The position numbers were made by a program, and so were the translations under genes. A stretch of DNA of 43,002 nt from Candidatus Magasanikbacteria bacterium RIFOXYC2_FULL_42_28 (GTDB lineage Bacteria; Patescibacteriota; Patescibacteriia; Magasanikbacterales; GWA2-37-8): NCBI GenBank assembly GCA_001784435.1, contig MFQZ01000007.1:137-43138 (forward strand), in the 5' to 3' direction. The stretch's first letter is position 1. Each line of letters begins with the position of its first letter. Under the pieces are notes generated by a model. It was not told where the DNA came from, did not search any database, and saw only the letters and a list, made by a program, of their open reading frames with translations. This document shows, piece by piece, positions 1 through 8,094 of this stretch.

Positions 1-1
1 A

Positions 2-250
2 CCTTTACAAGAATTTTGGAAGTCCGCTCACCAAGCGAAAAAATTGGCAGTGTCCAACGATTTGTATGAAATCAAATCGTTTGTGGCAAAAAACGGAACG
101 AACCGCCGCCTGGTCGACAGAAAAGTGGCTTGGTTGCGGAAAAATCCGTTTCCAATTTTGGCCGAAAAAAACGAAAGTTTAACTTTGTCGGGCTGGAGAG
201 ACTTGAACTCACAATCCCCTGGTCCCAAACCAGGTGCTCTAGCCAATTGA
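2..250 (+). CDS. C-terminal part of an unrecognised protein, running antisense into tRNA-Pro
   Basis: The frame is open from the left edge of the window and stops at 248-250. The first 60 or so codons look protein-like (Trp, Lys, Arg and Glu rich, including WLRKNPFPILAEKNES). The last 20 or so codons are simply the complement of the tRNA-Pro gene, so the natural protein either ends inside the tRNA or the reading frame is fortuitous. No start codon is needed if the gene begins outside the window. I do not recognise the family. A fragment brought in beside the tRNA 3' end by an integration event is possible but not shown. Confidence 0.35.
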   Translation, partial: PLQEFWKSAHQAKKLAVSNDLYEIKSFVAKNGTNRRLVDRKVAWLRKNPFPILAEKNESLTLSGWRDLNSQSPGPKPGALAN

Positions 251-261
251 GCCATAGCCCG
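188..261 (-). tRNA. tRNA-Pro(UGG)
   Basis: Read on the minus strand the gene folds as a cloverleaf with anticodon stem CCTGG/CCAGG and loop TTTGGGA, giving anticodon TGG. The T-arm reads GTGAG-TTCAAGT-CTCTC, and the acceptor CGGGCTA/CAGCCCG has one A-C mismatch at the last pair. The 5' C1 with G72 fits the family. CCA is not encoded. It lies just downstream of the tRNA-Phe terminator. Confidence 0.93.
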
Positions 262-264
262 TTT

Positions 265-294
265 AAAACTCCCAGATAAACATCCGGGAGTTTT
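265..294 (-). terminator. intrinsic terminator after tRNA-Phe
   Basis: On the minus strand a 9-bp stem AAAACTCCC/GGGAGTTTT with a 12-nt loop follows the tRNA-Phe 3' end by 6 nt and ends in a T run. It separates tRNA-Phe from tRNA-Pro. Confidence 0.75.
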
Positions 295-300
295 GCTCAG

Positions 301-658
301 TGCCGAGGGTGGGGATCGAACCCACGACGCAAGGCTCTTCCATTATTGCGCTCAAGTTACCTTGAGGATTGGACTATATCATCTTCCCGTCTGTCCGCCT
401 GAGGCGGAACTAAACCGGGAAGCTGGGCGCTATTTGCGGGATTATTGTTGGGACTCACCCGCTAGTCTCTACACCTTTCCGCCGACTACTACCCTGGCGG
501 ACTTGGCTCGGGATTATCCTTGGCAGGACTTCCCCGAATTCACCCAGTTTTTTGCGCCAAATTGGCACACCCGTTTGCTTTTGCAAACAGAAACCACTCA
601 TTACTGAATGGTGGCCCGAAGAGTTCAGGCCTTCGCTCTACCACTGAGCTACCTCGGC
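301..658 (-). tRNA. tRNA-Phe(GAA) interrupted by a group I intron
   Basis: The exons are 658-627 (acceptor 5' GCCGAGG, D-arm, anticodon stem AAGGC, then C32 and T33) and 340-301 (GAAGA, stem GCCTT, T-arm GTGGG-TTCGATC-CCCAC, acceptor 3' CCTCGGC, discriminator A). Joined, they give the 7-nt loop CTGAAGA with anticodon GAA, hence Phe. The intron lies between U33 and G34. The joined tRNA has full acceptor, D, anticodon and T stems and no encoded CCA. It sits in the minus-strand Ala-Phe-Pro cluster. The exon assignment follows from the intron's guide pairing and restores every stem. Confidence 0.94.
341..626 (-). ncRNA. Self-splicing group I intron (IC3-like) in tRNA-Phe
   Basis: The intron is 286 nt on the minus strand. 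The 5' exon end GGCCU pairs with the intron guide GGGCC, putting the expected U-G wobble at the 5' splice site (P1). The neighbouring guide bases TCTTC pair with the 3' exon start GAAGA (P10). The last intron base is G (omega-G). Core elements can be read: P5 TCCT-GCCA-AGGA inside a GGGG/CCCG P4-like stem, P6 CCGCC/GGCGG, P7 GACTA/TAGTC, P8 GCGGG/CCCGC, P9 CTTCCCG/CGGGAAG, and a terminal CTCAAG-GTAA-CTTGAG hairpin with a GNRA loop. The layout resembles the cyanobacterial tRNA-Leu group IC3 intron. There is no sense-strand ORF, so no homing endonuclease. Subgroup assignment is from memory of the IC3 consensus. Confidence 0.92.
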
Positions 659-672
659 TAATTTTTTCTCTC

Positions 673-748
673 TGGTGGACCCTACCGGGCTCGAACCGGT
701 CACCCCCGCGTTGCAAACGCGGTGCTCTACCAAATGAGCTAAGGGCCC
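673..748 (-). tRNA. tRNA-Ala(UGC)
   Basis: The anticodon loop TTTGCAA carries TGC between GCG/CGC-type stems. The acceptor GGGCCCT/AGGGTCC contains the G3-U70 wobble pair that identifies alanine tRNAs. The 3' end reads ACCA, so this is the only tRNA in the window with an encoded CCA. It is the first gene of the minus-strand tRNA cluster. Confidence 0.96.
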
Positions 749-785
749 GTTTTTGTCCGTGCCTCAATCCACTAAAAACAGAAGA

Positions 786-813
786 ATTATATCACAATTA
801 ACAAAAAAGTCAA
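786..813 (-). promoter_or_regulatory. promoter of the tRNA Ala-Phe-Pro cluster
   Basis: On the minus strand TTGACT (813-808), a 16-nt spacer and TATAAT (791-786) with an extended TGA before the -10 precede tRNA-Ala. It overlaps the oppositely directed mgtC promoter, so the two units may compete. Confidence 0.7.
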
Positions 814-826
814 TAAATGGTATAAT
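798..826 (+). promoter_or_regulatory. promoter of the MgtC-family gene
   Basis: TTAACA (798-803), a 17-nt spacer and TATAAT (821-826), with TGG making an extended -10. It is divergent from, and overlaps, the tRNA cluster promoter. Confidence 0.7.
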
Positions 827-861
827 ACAAATTAATCAAGTTTAAATTAACCGTTATTTTT

Positions 862-1275
862 ATGTACGACCTATTCGCAATCGGCCAAATCGCTTTGGCG
901 GTATTACTCGGTGGCATCTTAGGGTGGCAAAGAGAAAATTGGGGGAAATCCGCCGGCCCGCGCACTTACGCGCTTGTTACCGCCGGCTCAACTTTATTTA
1001 CTGTCTTGTCGCTCACCGCTTTTGACGGCTATACCGCGCAAGTCGCCGCTGGGATTGTTACCGGAATCGGATTTTTAGGCGTAGGCACAATTTTACACAA
1101 ACAAAATCATATTGAAGGACTGACCACCGCGGCCGGACTATGGATGGCGGCGGCAATTGGCATGGCCGTTGGCGTTGGCTATTTTTTCTTGGCGATTGCT
1201 TCCACTGTTATTATGCTCGCGGTATTAATGTTAGACGACCACCGCTTTAAAATTGATAAAAAAATCAAAGAGTAA
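862..1275 (+). CDS. MgtC/SapB family inner-membrane protein
   Basis: The 137-residue protein has about four hydrophobic segments and the family blocks GWQRE (21-25), AGPRTYALVT (31-40), GIGFLGVGTI near 68-77 and GLTTAAGLW (86-94). It matches the MgtC N-terminal membrane domain alone and lacks the longer C-terminal ACT-like domain of Salmonella MgtC. Family members act in the cytoplasmic membrane and are linked to growth at low Mg2+ or to modulation of ATP synthase; the substrate or partner here is unknown. It is a single-gene unit between its own extended -10 promoter and a strong terminator. Confidence 0.9.
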   Translation: MYDLFAIGQIALAVLLGGILGWQRENWGKSAGPRTYALVTAGSTLFTVLSLTAFDGYTAQVAAGIVTGIGFLGVGTILHKQNHIEGLTTAAGLWMAAAIGMAVGVGYFFLAIASTVIMLAVLMLDDHRFKIDKKIKE

Positions 1276-1315
1276 GCCCGACCCCGACAAGTCGGGGTAT
1301 CTGGGCGGGCTTTTT
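1276..1315 (+). terminator. terminator of the MgtC-family gene
   Basis: A nested hairpin starts right after the stop codon: outer GCCCG/CGGGC, inner ACCCCGAC-aa-GTCGGGGT, followed by a T run. Confidence 0.85.
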
Positions 1316-1407
1316 AGACAAAGTGTCGGCTCCGCCGACGTATTAATAATTGTTTAATACCAGCCGTACACGGCTGAGTATCAAACTTCTAATAATTCCT
1401 AAATTTA

Positions 1408-1438
1408 AAAACGCCTCCGATTAAACGAAGGCTTTTTT
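1408..1438. terminator. bidirectional terminator
   Basis: GCCTCCG-attaaa-CGAAGGC is flanked by A's on the left and T's on the right. It sits just past the end of the minus-strand M50-like gene and can serve both strands. The stretch 1316-1407 holds a small GTCGGC-tcc-GCCGAC palindrome and no gene. Confidence 0.7.
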
Positions 1439-1441
1439 GTT

Positions 1442-1939
1442 TTACAGGTAAAATCTTCCCAGCCAAAACAGCGCGCCGACAAAAATTATATCAATGTGAA
1501 GCCGTTTTAAAAAATTTAAAATATAAAGCGCCAAAACAAACGGGTAACCAATTATCACCAGTGGATTACGCCAAAATCGACGATTGGCTAAACCAAACAA
1601 TGATTTAGCATCTTGCGTGGAAGGAATAGCGTGCATGCCAGCGGCGAACCCAAGCCATACCCATACCCACGGCTGTAAACGCATGAACGGCTCGCGAAAT
1701 TGCGAAAAGGCAAATAAAGTAAAAAGGGTGTTGATAAAAAGCGGCCCCAAAGAAACAAAAAATCCCTGATAAAATTTCTGCGGTTCGTCGTGCTCTACAT
1801 ATCCGGCCAAACGTCCAAATTGGAATAATTTAATCTTGTGAATTTTTACCCCGGCCATCACACAAAAAAACGCGTGAGACAATTCATGCATCATGACACC
1901 GGGCGAGGTTAATAGATTGTAGAAGTAATAGAAAAACAT
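1442..1939 (-). CDS. M50-like membrane metallopeptidase homologue
   Basis: The 165-residue multi-span protein carries H18-E-L-S-H22, the HExxH zinc motif of M50 (site-2 protease-type) peptidases, in its first membrane segment. A later segment has a conserved-looking HAIPSTQD block where M50 enzymes normally supply the third zinc ligand (usually NPxPxxxLDG); only the Asp fits, so activity is uncertain. Such proteins cleave substrates within the membrane. It is the last gene of the long minus-strand operon, 12 nt after the small protein before it. Confidence 0.7.
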   Translation of the reverse strand: MFFYYFYNLLTSPGVMMHELSHAFFCVMAGVKIHKIKLFQFGRLAGYVEHDEPQKFYQGFFVSLGPLFINTLFTLFAFSQFREPFMRLQPWVWVWLGFAAGMHAIPSTQDAKSLFGLANRRFWRNPLVIIGYPFVLALYILNFLKRLHIDIIFVGALFWLGRFYL

Positions 1940-1951
1940 ATAAGTATTGCT

Positions 1952-2263
1952 TTATTTTTTTTCTAACGCACTCTTACAAATTGCTTTGCCAAATGGGCTG
2001 GCTGACACCGGGGAATACTTCAAACACAAACGTAATGCTTTATCCGGATAACGTACATATATTTTAGACGCTTCATTAATAGCACAAGAATATTCTATAC
2101 CAACTATATTTTTATTTTGATTTTCCTTAATACATTTGGTAACATTCCGATTGCTTTCACTAAAATAATCAAGATACCCAAAAAATAATTTAAAATTTAA
2201 ACCTAGAAAAATAATCAAAATTGTCCCGACATAAACTAACAACTTTTTTAATTTTGAGTTCAT
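1952..2263 (-). CDS. small membrane-anchored hypothetical protein
   Basis: The 103-residue protein has one hydrophobic N-terminal segment (about residues 8-28) that could be an anchor or uncleaved signal. The remaining 75 residues are mainly polar, with four Cys (KCIKE, YSCAI, LCLKY, ICKSA) likely exposed outside the membrane and able to form disulfides. I do not recognise the family. It starts 4 nt after the O-antigen-ligase-like gene stops, so translation is probably coupled. Confidence 0.6.
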   Translation of the reverse strand: MNSKLKKLLVYVGTILIIFLGLNFKLFFGYLDYFSESNRNVTKCIKENQNKNIVGIEYSCAINEASKIYVRYPDKALRLCLKYSPVSASPFGKAICKSALEKK

Positions 2264-2267
2264 ACGA

Positions 2268-3518
2268 TTAATTAATTTTATTTAAATTATATTGAATAAC
2301 AAATACCACCCCCCACATCGCCCAAAAAATAAACGCCAAATCATTTTTAAAATACGGCACATCTACCAAACCATGAACCGATAATGCCACAAGCGCCCCA
2401 ATTAAACACGCCCCCAACCATTTTTCTTTTTTGTAAATTTTGACCGCAAAATACGCCCAACACCCCAGCAATCCCACCCACGCCAACATTCCAAACAGTC
2501 CAATCTCGCTCCAAAAATTTAAAAACATATTATGCGGATAAATTAAATGTTCGCTCACACCCACATTAAATAACGGCCGTTCCACCTGTTCAAAAAATTG
2601 CCTGATGCCGGCGCCACCGATAAAATTATTAGGCGAAGTAATTAAATAATCCCAGGTATGCCCCCACAAAACTAAACGACTTTGTCCAGCCGTGTCGGCA
2701 AACATTACCGCGCTACGCAAAGACGGGATAGCCACAATCGCCATAATTCCCAATACCACCACTGCCATCGCCGCTTTTTTTTGGCCAATCAAATATCCAA
2801 ACACCACCGCGCTTACAGCCAAACCAATCCAAGCGCCTTGAGAAAATGACAAACAAACAGCAATCACGGCGAGCCCGGCCAAAGACCAATAAACCAACTG
2901 CTGATAATATTCCACGACGTATTTTTTCAAAGATAAAATTATAAAAAATAACGGCGCGACATACAAACCAATAGCGTTAGGTGAAGTATAAAAAGAAGTA
3001 ACGCGATTGCCAAAATTATCATTCCACAAACTCGGCGCTGTCGGCGCGCCCAAATTTTGCGCCACAGCCAAAGCCGATACTGATAAGGTTGACAATCCCA
3101 ATGCCAAAAGCAAACGCCGATTACTCAAATTTTCACCTCGGCCAATAATCATCATCGCCAAAAGCATTGGCTCCAAAAAATACGCCCGCCACTCACCGGC
3201 AGATTTTAACCAATGCATACTGGACACTACCCCCAAAACAGAAGTAAAGAAAAAAATCCCGACAATAATAGTCGTGATTTTGTGTTCCTGCCAAAATTTT
3301 TTTAAATTACCAGCATCCACGCGCGCGAATTTAACAAGCCACACCAAAAATACTGCCCCAAAAGTAATTTCGAGTAGCGTCGTCGGCAAACCAAAAAAAT
3401 TAAATCTAATCAAATACGCCGGCATTATCAAAATCAACCAACACAAAGCATACTGCCACTGACGCCAGGCGAAAATCCCTAACAGCGCAAAATATATTGC
3501 TACCAAAATAATTTCCAT
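2268..3518 (-). CDS. O-antigen ligase (WaaL/RfaL-type) family polytopic membrane protein
   Basis: The 416-residue protein has about eleven hydrophobic segments and one large outer loop between about residues 270 and 340 (containing QSRLVLWGHTWDYL and a His/Pro-rich stretch, SEHLIYPHNMFLNFW). That is the Wzy_C/O-antigen-ligase layout, in which the loop transfers or polymerises lipid-linked glycans. The substrate cannot be read from sequence, and no glycosyltransferase is next to it. Its start is 5 nt after the ahcY stop. Confidence 0.8.
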   Translation of the reverse strand: MEIILVAIYFALLGIFAWRQWQYALCWLILIMPAYLIRFNFFGLPTTLLEITFGAVFLVWLVKFARVDAGNLKKFWQEHKITTIIVGIFFFTSVLGVVSSMHWLKSAGEWRAYFLEPMLLAMMIIGRGENLSNRRLLLALGLSTLSVSALAVAQNLGAPTAPSLWNDNFGNRVTSFYTSPNAIGLYVAPLFFIILSLKKYVVEYYQQLVYWSLAGLAVIAVCLSFSQGAWIGLAVSAVVFGYLIGQKKAAMAVVVLGIMAIVAIPSLRSAVMFADTAGQSRLVLWGHTWDYLITSPNNFIGGAGIRQFFEQVERPLFNVGVSEHLIYPHNMFLNFWSEIGLFGMLAWVGLLGCWAYFAVKIYKKEKWLGACLIGALVALSVHGLVDVPYFKNDLAFIFWAMWGVVFVIQYNLNKIN

Positions 3519-3523
3519 GGGGA

Positions 3524-4954
3524 TTAATACCGATAATTCTCCGCCTTATACGGCCCATTCTCGTGCACGCTCAAATATTCCGACTGGGCTTTGGTTAATT
3601 TTGTTAATTTCACCCCGATTTTTTCCAAATGCAATCGCGCCACTTCTTCATCCAACTCTTTTGGTAATAAATACACACCCACTTCATATTTTTTAGTCGC
3701 GAGTTCAATCTGCGCCAACACCTGATTGGAAAAAGACGCGCTCATTACAAACGACGGATGACCGGTCGCGCACCCCAAATTCATTAGTCGTCCTTCGGCC
3801 AACATATAAATTTCTTTTTTGGTTGGCAAAATATATTTATCAACCTGTGGTTTAACATTTACTTTTTTCACACCTTTGGCCTTATTTAATTTTTCCACCT
3901 CAATTTCATTATCAAAGTGGCCGATGTTAGAAACAATCGCCTGGTCTTTCATTTTTAACATATGCTCCAAACGAATCACGCCCAAATTGCCGGTGGCCGT
4001 CACGTAAATATCGGCCTCACCCAAAGTGTCTTCAATTGTTTTAACTTCATACCCTTCCATCGCCGCCTGCAAAGCGCAAATCGGGTCAATTTCGGTAATA
4101 ATAACCCGGCACCCCTGACCACGAAGCGCCTGCGCGCACCCTTTGCCCACTTCGCCATAACCACACACGACCGCCACTTTTCCGCCCATCATCACATCCA
4201 TCGCGCGATTCAAACCATCAACCACCGAATGTCGACAACCATAGATATTATCAAATTTTGATTTCGTCACCGAGTCATTGACATTTATCGCTGGAAATAA
4301 TAATTTCCCGGCTTTGCTCATTTGATACAAGCGATGCACGCCGGTCGTGGTTTCTTCCGATACGCCCCGCACTTTTTTGGCGACCGCACTCCAGCGGGTT
4401 GGAGTTTTTTTGTATTCCACTTTTAATAATTTCATCAATTCTTGAAAATCTTCACCCTCGCTTGAATAATTTTTTTCTAATAATTTTGGATTGGCTTCAG
4501 TTTCTACACCTTTATGAATTAAAAGTGTGGCATCGCCACCATCGTCCACAATTAAATCCGGCCCGGTCTTCGCTGCGCTACGCCCGGCAAGCCCGTCTTC
4601 GGAAAAATCCAAAGCGCGTTCGGTGCACCACCAATATTCCGCCAACGTCTCCCCTTTCCACGCAAATACCGGTATGCCATTTTTGGCAATTGCAGCCGCT
4701 GCGTGATCTTGGGTAGAAAAAATATTACACGACGCCCAACGCACATTGGCGCCCAGCGCGACCAACGTCTCGGCTAATACCGCGGTCTGAATGGTCATAT
4801 GAAGAGAACCGGTAATATTCAAACCTTTCAACGGTTTTTTCGTGGCGTATTTTTTACGAATAGACATGAGTCCGGGCATTTCCCGCTCGGCAATGTCAAT
4901 TTCTTTTCTACCCCAATCGGCTAAACCAATATCTTTTATTTTGTATTCCGGCAT
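3524..4954 (-). CDS. ahcY: S-adenosylhomocysteine hydrolase
   Basis: The 476-residue enzyme cleaves S-adenosylhomocysteine to adenosine and homocysteine in the cytoplasm. Signatures are [12 protein letters not shown] (49-60), [14 protein letters not shown] (74-87), DDGGDAT (137-143), [11 protein letters not shown] (226-236, catalytic Lys231 and Asp235), the NAD site GYGEVGKG (265-272) and the C-terminal KAENYRY tail. Residues 117-131 hold about nine extra residues compared with usual bacterial enzymes (see the repeat entry at 4562-4606). It lies downstream of an adenosine-kinase-like gene in the same operon, fitting removal of the adenosine product. Confidence 0.96.
   Translation of the reverse strand: MPEYKIKDIGLADWGRKEIDIAEREMPGLMSIRKKYATKKPLKGLNITGSLHMTIQTAVLAETLVALGANVRWASCNIFSTQDHAAAAIAKNGIPVFAWKGETLAEYWWCTERALDFSEDGLAGRSAAKTGPDLIVDDGGDATLLIHKGVETEANPKLLEKNYSSEGEDFQELMKLLKVEYKKTPTRWSAVAKKVRGVSEETTTGVHRLYQMSKAGKLLFPAINVNDSVTKSKFDNIYGCRHSVVDGLNRAMDVMMGGKVAVVCGYGEVGKGCAQALRGQGCRVIITEIDPICALQAAMEGYEVKTIEDTLGEADIYVTATGNLGVIRLEHMLKMKDQAIVSNIGHFDNEIEVEKLNKAKGVKKVNVKPQVDKYILPTKKEIYMLAEGRLMNLGCATGHPSFVMSASFSNQVLAQIELATKKYEVGVYLLPKELDEEVARLHLEKIGVKLTKLTKAQSEYLSVHENGPYKAENYRY
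4562..4606 (-). repeat. short palindromic/repeat insert in frame inside ahcY
   Basis: This segment encodes residues 117-131 of AhcY ([15 protein letters not shown] region). It contains two copies of CGAAGAC 29 nt apart around a GC-rich GTAGCGCAGCG core. The usual protein has only about six residues here. It resembles the GAAGCGTAGCG hairpins found in the tRNA-derived repeats of this window. Confidence 0.5.
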
Positions 4955-4990
4955 AATAATTAAAATAATTATAAATAAAATTCGCGTTTA

Positions 4991-5983
4991 TCACCAAATT
5001 ATTTCTAATGCTAAATAAACCAAATATAAACCGATAAGCACCGCGCCTTCCCATCTTTCCAAACGATTTTTGGTATGTAAAAAAACCATCATCACGACCG
5101 AAACCACCGCTAAACTAATCGCCGCTAAAATAAAATGTTTCAAAGAAATAATTGAAAACGGAAATAACATTGCCAAAACTCCAATTATTAAAATATTAGC
5201 GGACGCGCTCCCCAAAATATCACCGACCACTACCTCCGGATTTTCACGCCGACCGCGCAATATTATCGTCAACTCCGGCAAATTCGTCCCCACTGCCAAT
5301 ACCACGAGTCCCACCCAAACCGCTGGCACATTCCAAGCGGTCACGAGCACCAATGATTGCTCGGTAATGACCCAAGAAAAAACCAATAAACCGGCCAAAG
5401 CCAAACCGAATTTAACAACTAATTCCGGCCAAGCATATTCTCGTGTTGGCGGTTCCCAGCCGTTTAACCGGCGATCATAAACCGCGTGCGCCACAAAAAA
5501 TCCATAAGCAACCATAAGCGCCAAGCCATCCCAGCGCGACAATTCCCGATCCGCGATTAAAAGCAAGGGCAACAATACCACCACCGCCATTAAAATCAAA
5601 TCCTTAACAAAAAACTCACGACGGGCAAAAGGCAAAAATTTCGGCGCGAAACGAAATAAATTGAAAGAAGAAAATTTATCACCGGTAAAAATTCCTTCCT
5701 TTTGCAAAACCGCGCTCAAACCAACCAATAAAGTAAAAAGCACGACTATGCCTCCCACTAAATTACCCAAAGACAATTGCGGTTTGCCCTCTAACCCGGC
5801 GTTAATGGCGATAAACAACTCCGGCGCGCTGGTCGCGATTCCCAACAAAAAAAACCCGACCGTAAATTCTCCCCAGCCCAATTTTTTACCAAAAGCGCTA
5901 AGAGTTCTCACTAAAACACCGGCGCATTGACTGATTAAGACCAGCGCGACACCAATAGTAGCCAAAGCGGAAAAAACAATCAT
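4991..5983 (-). CDS. Ca2+/cation antiporter family (CaCA) exchanger, divergent copy
   Basis: The 330-residue protein has about ten membrane segments in two homologous halves. The alpha repeats read TSAPELF (51-57) and GTNLPEL (232-238), the core ion-binding motifs of Na+/Ca2+ exchanger-type proteins. The partner motif GNIVGSN of the first half has become GNLVGGI, so ion choice may differ from the neighbouring exchanger. It starts 7 nt after the other exchanger stops. The two could act as a pair or independently; substrate (Ca2+ or other) is inferred from family only. Confidence 0.85.
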   Translation of the reverse strand: MIVFSALATIGVALVLISQCAGVLVRTLSAFGKKLGWGEFTVGFFLLGIATSAPELFIAINAGLEGKPQLSLGNLVGGIVVLFTLLVGLSAVLQKEGIFTGDKFSSFNLFRFAPKFLPFARREFFVKDLILMAVVVLLPLLLIADRELSRWDGLALMVAYGFFVAHAVYDRRLNGWEPPTREYAWPELVVKFGLALAGLLVFSWVITEQSLVLVTAWNVPAVWVGLVVLAVGTNLPELTIILRGRRENPEVVVGDILGSASANILIIGVLAMLFPFSIISLKHFILAAISLAVVSVVMMVFLHTKNRLERWEGAVLIGLYLVYLALEIIW

Positions 5984-5990
5984 AGTACGT

Positions 5991-6947
5991 TTAACCGCGA
6001 TAAATTAAATACCCAATATAAACAATATACAACAAAACAAACAACGCCCCTTGCCACCTGTCCAACTTACGGCGCGTACCTACAAACATAAATAAAAACA
6101 ACAAAACAGTCGCGGCAACACCTACCAACACGTCAAAATTTACCGCCGGGCTAAACGGCAATTGCAACATCGTGCCGGTTAGGCCCAAAATCCAAAACAC
6201 ATTAAAAATATTACTACCCACAATGTTGCCGACCGCTATATCATCTTCACCGCGATAAGCGGCCACAATTGAAGTAAATAGTTCCGGCAAAGAAGTGCCA
6301 ACGGCCACGACTGTTAAGCCAATGAGCGCTTCGGACAACCCGCCCAAACGCGCGAGGATAATGGCGTTATCCACCAAAATTTTTCCGCCAAAAAACAAAG
6401 CGACCAGACCGGCCAAAGTAAGTATACTGGAAACACCCCAAGAATACGCCGCCACCTGTTCGGATTTAATTTCACCCTGTTTGGCCAAGCCAAAAATGTA
6501 ATACATAAATATAACAAAGATTGCAATCAGCGAAAATCCATCCGTGCGCGTCAAAGCGTTAGAGCCCGCTCCATCAAACAAAGCGTCATTGCCCATGGTA
6601 AAAACCAGAAATATGCCCAAAAGAGCGAACGGGATTTCTTTCCAAACTGTGCTGTTTTTAACGGTCAAAGGGTAAATTAACGCCGACAAACCCAAAATCA
6701 ACAAAATGTTGGCAATGTTACTACCGACGATATTGCCTATGGCCACATCAGCCGAACCGCGCCAAGCCGCAAAAATATTTACGATCAATTCCGGCGCCGA
6801 AGTGCCAAAAGCCACTATCGTCAAGCCGATAACCAACGGTGAAATACCCCATTTCTTCGCGAGCGATGACGAGCCACGCACCAAACTCTCGGCTCCCAAA
6901 ATTAAAATCCCTAAACTAACGACAATTAAAATAATCGCTAACCACAT
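5991..6947 (-). CDS. Calcium/sodium antiporter (YrbG/CaCA family)
   Basis: The 318-residue protein has about ten membrane segments and two clear alpha repeats: FGTSAPELIVN (47-57) with GNIVGSNIAN (71-80), and VGTSLPELFTS (216-226) with a second GNIVGSNIFN. This is the canonical bacterial Ca2+:cation antiporter arrangement, expected to export Ca2+ across the cytoplasmic membrane. The ATG is 3 nt after the kinase stop, so the genes are translationally linked. A tandem paralogue follows. Confidence 0.92.
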   Translation of the reverse strand: MWLAIILIVVSLGILILGAESLVRGSSSLAKKWGISPLVIGLTIVAFGTSAPELIVNIFAAWRGSADVAIGNIVGSNIANILLILGLSALIYPLTVKNSTVWKEIPFALLGIFLVFTMGNDALFDGAGSNALTRTDGFSLIAIFVIFMYYIFGLAKQGEIKSEQVAAYSWGVSSILTLAGLVALFFGGKILVDNAIILARLGGLSEALIGLTVVAVGTSLPELFTSIVAAYRGEDDIAVGNIVGSNIFNVFWILGLTGTMLQLPFSPAVNFDVLVGVAATVLLFLFMFVGTRRKLDRWQGALFVLLYIVYIGYLIYRG

Positions 6948-6950
6948 AAA

Positions 6951-7901
6951 TTAAGTAATCAATAAATTAATTTCTTCGTCAAAACTTTTTTGATATCGTT
7001 CACTAAATTTCTCTTTGGTAAATTTATGCGCTTGCGTGCCATAACTCTCTATGGCATAACTAGCCGCCACTGCCCCCATCTGCCCACAAGTTTTCCAGTT
7101 ATAGCCAAGTTCATATCCAACAAAAAAACCAGCGCGGTAAGCATCCCCTGCCCCAGTCGGATCATCAAACGATTGTGGGGCACAAGCACCCACTTCTACG
7201 GTCTCGCCATCGGCTGTCATAATTACCGACCCTTTTTCACCCAAAGTGGTAATTAATACTTTACAATTTTTTAGTATCTCTTTACTGTCCCAAGCAGTGC
7301 GTTCCTGCAATAATTTAATTTCATAATCATTGCCCACGACAAAATGCGCCTGCGAAATCATTTTTTTCAACTCCATTTCATCAAACGCCGTCATTTGCTG
7401 GCCCGGATCAAATACAGTTTTGATGCCGGCTTGAAAACAATCCAGCAAATGTTTTTTCATTACTTCCTTATAAGTGGGAGAGATAAGCGCCAAAGTTAAA
7501 TTCGGTAATCTATCCACCTCAGTTTCAAGCGAACGATATAAAGGCCCGTTAAAAAAAGCGGTAATTTGATTATCATCGGCATCGGTAGTGATATACGCCG
7601 CCGCCGTATTTTGCTTGTCATCGGTAATAACATTTTCAATATTAATACCAAGTGAACGCAAATGCTCTAAATATTGCCCGCCATCTTTGCCTAAAGTTGA
7701 CACCAAAAACGAATCAACTCCCAATAACTTCATAGTGTAAGCAATATTCCCAGCCGTTCCGCCCCAACTCTGCTCTAATTTATCTACCATAAAGCAAACA
7801 TTCAAAATGTGCACCTGCTCTGGTAAAATATGATTTTTAAAACTATCGGGAAAATTCATGATATGGTCATAAACCAAAGTACCGGATACTAAAATAGACA
7901 T
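6951..7901 (-). CDS. PfkB family carbohydrate/nucleoside kinase, probably adenosine kinase-like
   Basis: The 316-residue ribokinase-fold kinase shows WGGTAGNIAY (46-55, sugar-binding glycine motif) and DPTGAGDAYRAGF (247-259) with catalytic Asp253 and the anion-hole GAG. Length and layout suit PfkB nucleoside kinases. It heads the operon that contains ahcY, so phosphorylation of adenosine to AMP after S-adenosylhomocysteine cleavage is a reasonable inference, but the substrate cannot be read from the motif alone. The 193 nt between it and hisIE hold its upstream region; I see no convincing hairpin terminator there. Confidence 0.85.
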   Translation of the reverse strand: MSILVSGTLVYDHIMNFPDSFKNHILPEQVHILNVCFMVDKLEQSWGGTAGNIAYTMKLLGVDSFLVSTLGKDGGQYLEHLRSLGINIENVITDDKQNTAAAYITTDADDNQITAFFNGPLYRSLETEVDRLPNLTLALISPTYKEVMKKHLLDCFQAGIKTVFDPGQQMTAFDEMELKKMISQAHFVVGNDYEIKLLQERTAWDSKEILKNCKVLITTLGEKGSVIMTADGETVEVGACAPQSFDDPTGAGDAYRAGFFVGYELGYNWKTCGQMGAVAASYAIESYGTQAHKFTKEKFSERYQKSFDEEINLLIT

Positions 7902-8094
7902 AGAACCACGAATATTTATTCACAAATTTACACGAATACTTTGACGCAAGTGTAATCTTGATTAACAAAACTTACCTAGCAATCAAGCTATTAGTGTTGA
8001 TTAGTGACATTGAATTAATGGTTCTAATATACCAAAAATTATGGGATTTGTCTAACCCCGACAGATACTTACTAAAACGAAAAAATAAATCACA

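Noticed and set aside
293-607. Open frame of 104 codons on the plus strand over the tRNA-Phe locus
   Set aside because: It is antisense to the tRNA exons and group I intron, has no promoter or RBS and matches nothing protein-like.
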